This document shows, in pieces, positions 12,711 to 22,846 of a stretch of DNA of 64,000 nucleotides. The stretch comes from Panagrolaimus kolymaensis (lineage: Eukaryota; Nematoda; Chromadorea; Rhabditida; Panagrolaimidae), in contig JAJQJQ010000029.1 of the NCBI GenBank assembly GCA_028622995.1, positions 1,364,001 to 1,428,000 of the forward strand, given 5' to 3'. The notes below the pieces were generated by a model. It was not told the origin of the DNA, did not search any database, and was given only the letters and a program-made list of their open reading frames with translations. Each line of letters starts with the position of its first letter. Position 1 is the stretch's first letter. The translations under genes and the position numbers were made by a program.

Positions 12711-13208
12711 ATGGAAAAATACTCCTTCAATTCTCCAAATCCTCAACAATTTTCCCTTCCACGAGATACTATGGATTATATTCTCAAAAATCCAAATGGA
12801 TTGAAAGGATATCAAAATTTAATGAAAAGTTGCAAATATTTTTATTTTAAAAATCCTATCATTTTTGCTGATTCCATTACGATTAAGGGACAAGTCATGA
12901 CATGGATGCATAGAAATTCGGTTTTTTCATGTGTTATTGGAAAATTAAAATGTAAACTTTGGATTTCTGATATCGTTGATTTTTATCTTGCCTTTCCCCC
13001 TCAAAATGTACTCAACAAAATTATTTTTGTTGAAAAAGTTTGTTTATCAGATCATGAAGATTTATTATATGACAAATTTTTATTGATTACAAATTTAAAT
13101 GGCCTTAAATCTATTAAAACTGAAACAACTTATGTGGTACACGATAACGGAATGGGAGTATCTAACCCACAATTGAGAGAACTTTTTCCTAGCATTAAAA
13201 TTGAATAA
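12711..13208 (+). CDS. short F-box-like family protein, single exon
   Basis: A complete 165-residue frame. The F-box-like segment lies at residues about 5-55 ('FSLPRDTMDYILKNPNG', then 'LMKSCKYFYFKNPIIF'). It lacks the 20-25 residue acidic/Ser leader seen in neighbouring copies. It ends with 'LRELFPSIKIE', the point where longer relatives have a phase-2 intron. It is one of five copies between 11.4 and 16.9 kb on alternating strands. A leucine-rich-like remainder probably made the substrate-facing surface; function is inferred only from the N-terminal motif. Confidence 0.75.
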   Translation: MEKYSFNSPNPQQFSLPRDTMDYILKNPNGLKGYQNLMKSCKYFYFKNPIIFADSITIKGQVMTWMHRNSVFSCVIGKLKCKLWISDIVDFYLAFPPQNVLNKIIFVEKVCLSDHEDLLYDKFLLITNLNGLKSIKTETTYVVHDNGMGVSNPQLRELFPSIKIE

Positions 13209-14056
13209 TGTTTTTTTCTTCTTATATCTTTTTATTGATTTATTTAGTTTTTTGAAAGCTTTCTTTTGTTTCGAATTTTCTTTTGAAGTCTTCTTTCAAC
13301 AATTGTTTCGATATACTAATAAATTTTCTTCAACTTTAACAACAATACATAATCTCAAAAATTTATTTCTTAAATTTACTTGAAAAACCCCTCTCAATTT
13401 TTTTATATTAAAAATTGTTGTGATTCTTTTACAATACTTAAATTTACTATAAAATAATTAAAAAAAATAAAGATATTTAAAACGCACGGTTTTAAAAATT
13501 ACCGATAAATGGTTTTTTAAAGAAAGCCAAAATCGTTCAAATCAATCTTTTTTTTTTGTAAATTAATTTTCGGTTGGAACAAAGCGATTGCTTTAGCAAA
13601 AAAATATTTTTATCGATTTTAAACAATAAATGGCGCGCTTTATTTACGCAATAAAATGGAAATAAACAAGTTAAAGAAAAAAATGGGCCTTGTTTGTTTT
13701 TTTCGTTGCAGCAAAGAGATGCATTTTTTTTAACTTTTCGTTACAAAAAAGGAAAAAATGATTTAATATAAAAGCAAGCGTCCTCTTCTCTCTCTTTCTG
13801 GATATTGTTTTTTTTTGTTCAAAAAAATAAATAAATATGGAAATCAAAAAAGAAACACTACTTTGATTTTTTTTCTTTTTTTATTCACTATAAACAAAAT
13901 ATGGACAAAATTTATAGGTAGGTAGCTCACAAACAATGATTTAAAAGTTTTTTTGTCTAAGTTATCCAGTAATAAATATTTTTTTTTTCACAGAATTTAT
14001 TTAAATTTTTTTATTATAATTTTAAAAACAAGAAAATATCAAAATCATATAAAAAA
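13209..14056. other. convergent intergenic stretch
   Basis: AT-rich with many homopolymer runs. I see no gene, repeat or RNA signature in it. Confidence 0.35.
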
Positions 14057-14629
14057 TTACCCAGCAGGTCTAATATTTTTAAGTTTAGGGAAAAGTTCAA
14101 AGAATTTTTTATCAGCTACAGGAATTCCATTGGAATATTTTACACTAGAAAAATAAAAACCCAATTTCTTTAGTTGATTAAAATTTGTGAAAATCAAAAA
14201 TGTGTCAAATGATATATAAATTTTGTATAAATATAAATGAGTAACATGAATAAACTTTTTAAATGCCACAAATGGAGGAAGTTCACAATAGATATCTAAT
14301 TTTTCACAAATCCAAACTTTGCATTTTAGTTTCATTATATAAGATACCTTCATATGATGCCGTTTACAAGAATGAATCCAAGTCATTGTATTCGCATTAG
14401 CCGTAACAGTATCAACAAAAATGATAGGATTTTTAGAATAAAAATATTTGCAACTTTTCATTAAATTTTGATATCCTTTTGTTCCATTTGGATTTTTAAG
14501 AATATAATAAATAATGTTTCTTGAAAGCGAAAATTGTTGGAGATTTGGTGAATGGAAAGAATATCTCTTCATATTAACAGCAACTTGAGAAAATGTTGAA
14601 GCATTTGCGTCATCTTTCTGAATATCCAT
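14057..14629 (-). CDS. short F-box-like family protein, single exon
   Basis: An intact 190-residue frame starting at 14629. The leader 'MDIQKDDANAST' resembles the leaders of the copies at 11.9 kb and 15.0 kb. The F-box-like core (about residues 25-80) is close at DNA level to the 11.4-kb gene across the 'KNPNGTKGYQNLMK' to 'SKNPIIFVD' stretch, so these two are recent duplicates. It ends 'FFELFPKLKNIRPAG'. There is no downstream exon, as in the other short copies. Confidence 0.75.
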   Translation of the reverse strand: MDIQKDDANASTFSQVAVNMKRYSFHSPNLQQFSLSRNIIYYILKNPNGTKGYQNLMKSCKYFYSKNPIIFVDTVTANANTMTWIHSCKRHHMKVSYIMKLKCKVWICEKLDIYCELPPFVAFKKFIHVTHLYLYKIYISFDTFLIFTNFNQLKKLGFYFSSVKYSNGIPVADKKFFELFPKLKNIRPAG

Positions 14630-14955
14630 TCTATTTCTTTTCTTATTAACGAATAATTATTATTGAATTAAGTATCAAAAAATAAAATAAAGTGCAATTA
14701 TCCAAAAAATAATATTGAAGAAAAATATCGTAATAATCCATTCAAGAAAAAAAAATTACCTTACAAATATTTTTCACAGCTTTTATCTTTAGAAAATGGC
14801 TATTTATTAATCAATAATAAAATGTCGAGGTTTTTGTTTTTTCTTCTTTTTTTTTTTTGCAACTACAACAAATTTATCGCAATTTATAATATAATTTTCT
14901 TCTTTTCTTCAGAGAGGTGAAGAAAAATAGCTACGAATTTTGAAAGAAATATATT
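14630..14955. other. divergent promoter region
   Basis: A 326-base stretch between two head-to-head F-box-like copies. AT-rich. No element was recognised. Confidence 0.35.
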
Positions 14956-15518
14956 ATGGTTATTCAGAATTATGATGACGCCACCAAGGCTTCAACTTGC
15001 CAAAATGCCGCTGTTACGAAAAAATATTCTTTCAAATCTCCAAATCCTCAACAATTTTCCCTTCCACGAGATACTTTGGAATATATTCTTAAAAATCCAA
15101 ATGGAAAAAATGGATTCCAAAAATTTATGAAAAGCTGTAAATATTTTTATTCCAAAAATCCTATCATTTTTGTTGATACTGTTTCGGCTTGTTCGAATTA
15201 CACATGTCTCTACCGTTCTGGAAAAACGTATAAAATCATTTCATTTAATAAAAAGAAATTAAAGGCCAAAATTTGGATTAAAGGAGATTACTTTGGTTTT
15301 CGGATTTATCATTTCGAAGTATATTTCAAGAAATTATTCATGTTGAATCTTTAAATATTTATTGGGCTGAATTATCCCACAGTATTTATTTGGATTTAAC
15401 AAGTTTAAATGGTCTAAAGAATTTTTTACTCATGCATTCTTCAGTAAAATATTCTAATGGAAGGGATGTACCAAAAGAGAAATTACTTCTGTATTTTCCT
15501 AAACTCCAAGTTAAATAA
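14956..15518 (+). pseudogene. F-box-like family copy with a 2-nt frameshift
   Basis: The frame opened by the ATG at 14956 stops at 15354. Homology to the other short copies continues in another frame from 15324 to a TAA at 15516-15518, ending 'KEKLLLYFPKLQVK'. The switch lies at 15319-15324, where TATAT suggests an extra AT unit. Removing two bases restores a length of 186 residues, matching the 187- and 190-residue relatives. The F-box-like core is intact upstream of the break. It is either a recent pseudogene or a sequencing error. Downstream similarity is well preserved, so any inactivation is young. Confidence 0.7.
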
Positions 15519-16788
15519 TTTTTTTTGTTTTTTTTTTTGAATTGTAAAAATGCTGCTGCGCTTCATTTTTATTTGCGAATTTGTAGTTGTTTTATTTTTG
15601 ACATAGTTTTTTTGTCTGTTGATATGTGCTTTATTTTGAAAGAAAGTGTTCATTGACTAATAAAGTTAAAACAAAAAAAATCCTCTCAAATTCATTTAAT
15701 TGTAAACTTGAAATCCACAAACAAAGAAATAAGGCATCTTGGATTGGTTGGAATTTATTTGCAATCGATTTCTATTACAAAAAGAGGCCACAGCGTAATC
15801 AGGGCGGATTTGAAACGGCCAAGCAGACGATCCCTTTTGCATGTTGCCAAAATGTCAAACAAAGGCAAAAGCAATGATTTTTTTTAGAAAGCAAAGCTAC
15901 AGGTTTTATATCGGTGATAGAATTACTAAATTAAAGGTGCAAACATTTTTTCTCACGTTTTAATAAGATTGACAAAGGACTAAAGAGTATTAAGGAGATA
16001 TGTTTAAGTAAAACAATCACTTTTTTAAGGCATCTGGAGGTGAAGTTTTGATGCATCGAAAGTTGCAAAAAGTTACGCTGGAGCCATTTTTTTATTTTCC
16101 AATCAAATTGAAACTGGCCTGCATGGAAAGATAGATGTTTATCTAACTTGAAAAACGTCTGGAATAGAATTTTTTAAAACCATATTCATGTTTTTTTACT
16201 CCTAGTCGAAATGAATGAGATGACATAAAAACGCGTTTTTTAGCCAAGATTGAAAAAAGTTAGGCTGGAGCCATTTTTTTCTTTGTTGATAGAATTAAAA
16301 ACTGCTTGTACGAAGATGTAGCTAATGCCTTAACTTGAAGAACGTCTGGAATCAATTTTTTTTAAAGGGATTCTGGATTTTTTAATTAGTCGTTAACTTT
16401 AAAAAACTACAAAAAAATCCAAAAAATGCATGATTTCTTTCGATTTCCCCTTTCTCTTTGCTTTCCTTTGGTCTCTTAACGCGATTGAGCTTGTCGGTTT
16501 CTACTCCGCCTTTGATTGAAAATGATTGCGCTGTGAGGCCTTAAATTTTTGTGTATGGCTGCCATTTATTACCTTGTTAGGTACTTACATATTTCTAGAA
16601 GGATCACTACCATATTTTATTGACCCCCGACGCTTTTGTCCATTAAAAAAATAGGTCATTGTAATCGATTTTTTATAGACTCTTTCGAGATATTATAAAA
16701 AGCCATTCTTTTTAAACTTTTTTGTTGATTCAAATTTATTATTTATTTTTTAATCAAAAAAGTGCATTACTAAGAAACCCAAAGAAAA
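15519..16788. other. intergenic stretch with diverged direct repeat
   Basis: Apart from the direct repeat listed separately (16067-16365), it holds a less AT-rich patch near 15780-15850 and around 16440-16640. No coding structure was recognised. It may be old transposon debris. Confidence 0.3.
16067..16365. repeat. diverged tandem direct repeat, period about 186 bp
   Basis: Two copies begin with AAAAAGTTA(C/G)GCTGGAGCC and share an inner AACTTGAA(A/G)AACGTCTGGAAT. The copies start at 16067 and 16253, and the inner blocks are 187 bases apart. Parts between are clearly diverged. Confidence 0.65.
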
Positions 16789-16926
16789 ATGAAAAGAAAA
16801 ATTGTTGATGAATTTGAAGCTTTAACTCCTGCCTTCAAAAAAGGGAAATTAAGTTTTGGATTTCCAAGTCCACAAAATTTTTCACTTCCTGGAAATATTA
16901 TTTATTATATACTTAAAGCTCTTTAA
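16789..16926 (+). pseudogene. truncated F-box-like fragment
   Basis: A 45-residue frame from ATG to TAA. It has a basic leader and then the family signature 'FPSPQNFSLPGNIIYYIL', and is cut off inside the F-box-like segment at 'KAL'. Sequence after the stop has no similarity to the family. The leader resembles those of the full-length genes at 53.0 and 60.2 kb, so it probably derives from that type. Confidence 0.6.
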
Positions 16927-17723
16927 TCGAAAAGTACCTTGAATATATCCTTCTTATTAATTTTTATTGTTCGTTCGTTCGTTTTCGATTACTTTTGGCC
17001 GCAATCCCTGGGCAACTAGGCTTCGCTATTTCGCATACATATTATTATTATTTTTCTCTCTGTTTTTTTGTATCTTATCTTGAAATCTTTTTTAGTAAAA
17101 TAGAAGATTTACCAAAAAATTACCTAAATGTGAATAAACCTAAACTTTTTTTTCCAAACGCGATGAAATGCTTTGTATAATTTTCATATACATAAAAATC
17201 AGCAAAAACCATGGTTAGCTTGCTGCGCAAATTACATGAATTAACTAGCATGCTCGATGGCGGTAACCTTAACTTTTTGCGAATTGTCCACAAGCTGGTA
17301 TAAATTTTTTAATGGTTTATTGTTTATTTTAGCAAAAAAGAAAGTTACCCTTTTAACTTTTTTTTGTCAAAGTGCAATAAGTAGAATAAGCAAAATCATC
17401 GGGAAAGTTAATTAACTTCTGACCTATTAGAACCCAATAAAATTAGACCGAAAAACTTATTTTCTTTATATTTTTGCAAAAAAGAGTTTTAAAAGCTTAC
17501 TCATGTTTCAATTTTTAGGATTTCATTATTGAAAATAAAGTGATTAAAATAGTCACAATTGCTTGGGAAAAGCTTTGATTTTTTAAAAGTCAATACAAAT
17601 TTTTTTTTGAAAAATACTTATAAAAACATAGGCATTAATATGAGTGTCAATTTTGTATTTTTCAATAGGACAAGTAACATCGCCAAGCGGAGATCGGAGG
17701 AGCTTCTAGTATTATAATTATTG
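16927..17723. other. intergenic stretch between F-box-like fragment and inverted repeat
   Basis: It contains the tentative two-exon mini-gene at 17211-17578. Otherwise AT-rich, with no recognisable element. Confidence 0.3.
17211..17578 (+). CDS. possible two-exon mini-gene or gene fragment
   Basis: ATG at 17211 opens 29 codons of unusually even base composition (MVSLLRKLHELTSMLDGGNL...). They run into a GTATAA donor at 17298. A TTTTTAG acceptor ends at 17518 and the next exon, 17519-17578, continues in phase 0 for 19 codons to TGA. The 48-residue product is unrecognised and mostly helical-looking. It could be a fragment of an older gene. Support is limited to base composition and compatible splice phase. 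Confidence 0.25.
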
Positions 17724-18415
17724 TTGCAGACGGCTCAAGAGATTAGTGCACAAGATTACAATGTGAAAAAACAAAAGGCTGTTCAGGAGAAAAAAACTGT
17801 AGACGGCTGAAGAGATTAAATTTTAATTGATTTGGCTTTTAGACGGCTAATGAGATTAAATTTTTTATTGATTTTAATAAATTATTTTATATGTTAAACT
17901 GAAACAAACAGCCGCGCACCGTCTTCGATTTTTAACAGTTATTAAAATTTTGGTTGGACAATTAATTATATTTAAATTATTTGCTTAAAATAAATTTTCT
18001 ATTTTTAAACATGTTTTGTCTTGGAAATCAATAGAAAAATTTAATAAAAAACTTCAAAAATTTTGTAACTGACTTTATAATTATTTTTTTAATTTGACAC
18101 CAGAAGATTTTAATATTAAAAATCTTGGCGAATATATGATGGGCTTTTTTTATTTTATAAAACAAAATTTTTTTAAAATAATTTTTGATAAAGAACTTGG
18201 GTAATAAAAATCGAAGACGGTGCGCGGCTGTTTGTTTCAGTTTAACATATAAAATAATTTATTAAAATCAATAAAAAATTTAATCTCATTAGCCGTCTAA
18301 AAGCCAAATCAATTAAAATTTAATCTCTTCAGCCGTCTACAGTTTTTTTCTCCTGAACAGCCTTTTGTTTTTTCACATTGTAATCTTGTGCACTAATCTC
18401 TTGAGCCGTCTGCAA
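17724..18415. repeat. perfect 211-bp inverted repeat (foldback element)
   Basis: The left arm, 17724-17934, and the right arm, 18205-18415, are exact reverse complements by eye over 211 bases. They flank a 270-base spacer. Each arm begins TTGCAGACGGCTCAAGAG and contains three copies of a 19-base unit (AGACGGCTNANGAGATTA type). The copies start at about 17727, 17803 and 17841, with mirror copies in the right arm. This fits a young foldback or MITE-like non-autonomous element. No clear target-site duplication was found at the flanks. A transcript across it would fold into a long double-stranded RNA. The spacer holds a 43-codon open stretch ending at 18204. Confidence 0.85.
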
Positions 18416-19089
18416 TATATATTAAATTTTTTTAAAACTTGAATGTTTTAGTTTTAGAAAATTAGAGTTTTAGTATGAAAGTGATAGAAAATTTAAAAAT
18501 GATACTTTTAACATTCCAATTTCTTTCTCTGAGTTCAATCATTTTAATTTTGCTGGATCTTTTTCGGTATCCATAAAAAAAATTTTTATTGCTTCGGTGC
18601 TTCTTTTTTCACGATTGCGATATTTGAATTCCACGCCAGCAAAATTCGTTTTTATCAAAAAGTAATACTTAGAAATTACAGATTTCTAATATTTTGCGTC
18701 TCTCGAAGTTTATGAATGTGAAAAAAAATTTGCTTCTCCTTTCGAAGAAGCATTCCAAAATTTATTTATTTGAATCATAACCGCAAGGGTTTGAAACTTT
18801 TTATACATACCTTTTAGAGGTATATTTAATATACAAAGATATTATCTGGCGGAAGACCTTATCTATCAAACAACTACGAAAAGAAATGGTGATTTGAAAG
18901 AGCGAGCCAGTGAATGCGAGAAAATGCAATTTTGCGAGCAAAAAAAGAGCTGTTTTTTTTCCATTGATTTTTTCTTTGAAGTTTTTTTGAATCTTTTTTT
19001 TGATTTATTCTTTTGTTTATATTCCAAACTTTTGTTAGTTTTTTTTAATATATGTATATTTTTAAAATTCCTACTTTTCTCATTTTTAC
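18416..19089. other. AT-rich stretch downstream of the inverted repeat
   Basis: No repeat or RNA gene was recognised. On the minus strand the frame of the possible third exon of the next gene stays open to about 18870, but it is Lys-rich low complexity. Confidence 0.3.
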
Positions 19090-19970
19090 AGAAATCTGAA
19101 ATAACCTTAGCATATCTTTCATAATATTCTTCTTCCTCTTCACTTAAAAGTCCTTTGGTTTTGGTATTTTTTATCTAAAAAATGTGTTATTTTGGTTAAT
19201 ATAAAACACACATATCTTAAAGAAAATTTAGAGCTGCTCTAAATTTTTTTTAAATATGTGCGTCTTTTGTAACAAATAGTAGTCGTATCCCTTTTTTTTG
19301 TACTAACATATCGAATTCTAATATTTAGATCATAATCAGTTTTTTTAGAACGCATCATGGAAGTATGAATAATAAGATCAAATGCATATTTTTCATTTGG
19401 TACTTCTGTTAAGGTGATCAAACCTCTCTGAAACAATAAACAAAAAATTTATTTATTATGAAAAGCGAAAGACGCGAGCTCTTTTTAGAAGGATTGACAA
19501 AACAAAAGTTAAGTTAATTAAATTAAACTCATAAAAAAATAAGAAAAGTCTAACAACAAAGGTTTTAATAAAATAATTTGTTAAAAAAAGCTTACTATCA
19601 TTCGAATTGTAAGCCGTTCGGTTTTATTTTGGTAAAAATACATTAAATAAGCTTTGCATAAATTTTCTCTAGGATATTCAGAAATTAATTTAGTTTGCTT
19701 GTATCCAATACAAATTTCTGTTAATCGATATATCTGCAAATCATCAATAAAAGCGTCAAATTTTTTGGCATCTTTATTTCTCCATTTTTTCCCATCGCTA
19801 CTATATTCTTCATCACTTTTTTCTTCATCAGAAAATTTTATGGGAAACCATAATTCATTGTTTCCTGTGGGAAAAAGTTCATCGGCATTATCATCATATG
19901 GAGTAGTAGAAATAATTGAATTTGGTTTAGAAGGAATTTTAGTTACACTCGATAAACAATAAATTCGCAT
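19090..19970 (-). CDS. unrecognised protein, two to three exons
   Basis: Exon 1 is 19970-19596 (125 codons; GTAAGC donor, phase 0). Exon 2 starts at 19427 after TGTTTCAG. Read through, exon 2 ends at a TAA at 19239, giving a 187-residue protein. Alternatively, a GTTAGT donor near 19309 joins in phase 0 to an exon at 19174-19090 with an acidic run 'LLSEEEEEYYERY' and a GTAAAA donor. That option has more coding-like composition than the exon 2 tail, which runs into a hairpin. The N-terminal part is acidic and Ser-rich (about residues 45-75), followed by a mixed region with 'YRLTEICIGYKQTKL'. No family was recognised. The start is the only ATG near the 5' end of the frame. Confidence 0.5.
19209..19260. 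repeat. short inverted repeat / hairpin
   Basis: Arms 19209-19234 and 19236-19260 pair almost completely around a one-base loop. The inner 12 bases, AAAATTTAGAGC and GCTCTAAATTTT, are perfect. It overlaps the read-through end of exon 2 of the gene on the minus strand. Confidence 0.65.
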
Positions 19971-20957
19971 TCTTAATATTTCTTAAAAAAATTTAATACT
20001 TATTCCAATAAGTTATAAAAAAAAATAACGCTGGGTCTTTTTTATACACAATTTTTTATTTCATTTTAATCGAGAAAGAAAAAAAATTTCACGATAAAAA
20101 ATAAAAAGCAGAAACATAAACACAACACTTGCAAAACTCATAAACAAAAAAAACTTTTATTGATTTTAACTAAAAGTGTGTGTTTGATACACCCCTCTGT
20201 TTATCAATGATTAATGATGACGATGGCTTTGTATTAAAAAAAATTTTTAAATGCAACGACAAAAGGAAACAATAGAGTTAGCAACAAAAAAGACAAAAAA
20301 ATAAAAAATGAGAAAAGGTTTCTTCTTTCAGTTTGTGTGATACTCTTTTAACGTTTCAAAAAAATGTGATTGTAAATATTTCTATGCATGATTCATATTT
20401 ATTTTTTTGCGCTCAATTTTTTTGTTAAAGAATAACAAAAAAAAATCCGGATTTTTAGCTGTTAATTATTATTTAACAAAAAACAACAAAAGTTTGATTG
20501 TCTTAATAATTAAAAACTTGCGAGCAATTTTTCTTTATAATTATTCTTCACAGAAAATTGGGGAAATATTGTATTTAATAAAACTTAATAAAAGTCATGC
20601 CTTGTATTATATATTGCTGTGAGCTTTGAAAGGCATCAAAAATGCTCGGAGAGAATAATAATAAAATGAGAGTTAACCATAAAAAAAATATATGCCAAAA
20701 TATATCTGTTTTTTTCTTTTTTTCTTAGTGACCTCAAATATTTGGTAAGAAGAAATCAATCAATCGATTGATTGAGCCAAAGTGTCTTTGAAAAACAAAA
20801 AGTTAAAAAAAAGAGGTAATTTTTGCTTCGTTTTATCCATTATTTCCAACAAAAAAATCACAATTAGTACATAATTATTTAGTTATTTATATTTCTGTAT
20901 TTTAAAAAAAAGTGCTTTAATTTTTATTTATTCTTTTCTTTTTTGTTGTTGAAAATC
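19971..20957. other. divergent intergenic region
   Basis: It lies between an unknown minus-strand gene and the plus-strand coiled-coil/zinc-module gene. A short palindrome ATCAATCGATTGAT is near 20758. An open stretch at 20407-20622 is low-complexity Lys/Asn/Leu and was not called. Confidence 0.3.
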
Positions 20958-22359
20958 ATGGATCTCAAAAATTCCCTTTCATCCATAGTAAATAAATACC
21001 AACAAATGGTTCAGCAAAATGAAATGTTGACTTTGAAATTAGAAAATGCTAATTTGGAAATTCAATTGGAAAAAGTAACCAATTTACATTTTTTTTTAAA
21101 TTTAATATTTTTTTATTGCTCGTTTTAGACTAAAAAAGCGGGAATTCTAGAAAATCCTAAAGAGCTGGAAGGTTATGTAAACGAGCTCGATGTGGAGGTC
21201 AAAAAAATGTTTAGCATTGTTAAAGACCAACACAAAAAAGTAAATAATTTTATTAATAAATTTTTAACCAATTTTTTTTTTCAGATCGAGGCAATAAAAA
21301 ACCAAATTAGAATAGTTAAATCAGAGCCATTAGAAGTAATAGATTTATCAACTTCGGTAATTTCAGTTTTCTATCTTTAAAAATTATATAAAATAAGCTT
21401 CTTTTTTTCCAGGATGCTGAGATGCCTCCAAAAGCTGACAACAATCGTGAGGGCCAGCAAGAAACCCATCATAACCCAGCTCAACTTGATTTTCCCCGTA
21501 ATAATGAAAATATTGATCCAATTCAAATGGATTATGAAAGTGAAAATGATAGAAATTTTCTAAGAGTTAATGGAAATGATGATGATGGTGACGAATCTGA
21601 AAGTGATTCGGATGAAGATGAAAGCAGCGATGAGAGGTAAGCGCTTTAAAAGAAAAATACATTAGCTTCTAACAATCATAGCTCCTCAAAAAATATGTTT
21701 TATGCCCCTTTTTTTCAAACCAAAATTATGAAATTTAGTATAATTTTGTTTAAAAAATAATTTAAAAAAAAATAGATTTTAGTATTCCATTATCTCCACG
21801 CCTAGCTGATCAAAGACCACCAACACCTCCTCCAAAACCCATAATTATTCGAGCACCGGATTTTAAAATTGTTCAATCAAAAATTCGTGGAGAATTACCT
21901 GCTTTGGAATTGCTTGAGCCAGATAATGATGATCTCTATCGACCCATGTATTTCGATCGAAAAAAGAAAGTATATCGTTGCTCAAGATGCGCGGATCGTG
22001 GAGCAACGATAGTTGCAAAATTAATTAAAAAGAAAAATAAAGATCCATTTATTCGATTAAATAAAAAACATATTTGCGCGCCGGTGCATTGTAAAAAAAT
22101 GGAAATCATTAAACTTCCTAAATTCAAAATTACCAAAACTGGTCGCTCCATTAATGAATTATTTATTTTCGTCGATGTCGAAACTCAAAATCAAAAATGT
22201 TATCGAATGAAATATTCTAATACCAAACAAATATTTATTTGTGATAATTGTAATTCCATGGGAAAATATGTTACAGCAAAAAAGATTAAAATGGATGGAG
22301 AAAAAGTTATTAAATTAAAAGCCAATCATATTTGTGAACCAATTGAATACGTTGATTGA
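20958..22359 (+). CDS. coiled-coil protein with two CX2C...HXC zinc-module repeats
   Basis: Exons 20958-21074, 21129-21239, 21285-21356, 21413-21636 and 21783-22359 give 366 residues with consistent phases (0, 0, 0, 2). Exons 1-2 (39 and 37 codons) encode a coiled coil with 'LKLENANLEIQLEK', very like the leader of the tandem array at 40-50 kb. Exon 3 contains 'VKSEPLEVIDLS', which fits a sumoylation consensus followed by a SUMO-interacting motif. Exon 4 is acidic and Ser-rich. Exon 5 has two modules: Cys241-x2-Cys244-x26-His271-x-Cys273 and Cys328-x2-Cys331-x25-His357-x-Cys359. This spacing recalls FLYWCH/WRKY-GCM1 type DNA-binding fingers, but the flanking family motifs are not clear. A nuclear, DNA-associated role is inferred. 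At the exon 5 acceptor I used ATTTTAG at 21776-21782, because the earlier AG would give an immediate stop. Confidence 0.75.
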
Positions 22360-22846
22360 TTGAATAGCCTCCATAAAAACAATATAAAAAAAAATTAAAG
22401 AAAGTCATACCCACCCTTTTTAACTTTTGTTAATATTGTTCTCACTTTTTTATTGCATATTTTGTTTTTGTTTTATAACGTTTTTATTATCTTTCAACCA
22501 AAATAAATAATCTTTTATAAATTGTAATCGACGATACTTCTTTTTTTGTTGTTGATTTCAAAAAGACTCAAAAAAATACCACGCTCATTTATTTTTGTAA
22601 CTCCCATCACGAACAATCATAGTTTTGTTGGAAACAAAAAAAGCGACAAAAAGTTAATTGCAAAAATTTTGCATAATAATTTCTTGCTTTTTTCTTTATT
22701 TTTTTCAATCATGCTTTTTCTCATTAGTTTTACATTCTCCTGAAAGTGAACGGTTGATTGAAACATTTTCATTGTTCGCTTCTCAAAGCTGTAAGTTTGT
22801 TTATATCTTCTTTTTTAAACTTTGTGATTACTTTCATTATTTTTAG
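22360..22846. other. intergenic stretch upstream of tandem coiled-coil genes
   Basis: AT-rich. A GTAAGT at about 22790 and TTTTTAG directly before the ATG at 22847 suggest a 5' untranslated intron or a spliced-leader acceptor. Confidence 0.35.

Noticed and set aside
17695..18430. Inverted repeat as a cut-and-paste DNA transposon with a target-site duplication
   Set aside because: Flanking bases (..AATTATTG and TATATATT..) do not form a clear duplication, so no superfamily was assigned.
20407..20622. 71-codon plus-strand open frame
   Set aside because: Low-complexity Asn/Lys/Leu sequence expected by chance in AT-rich DNA.
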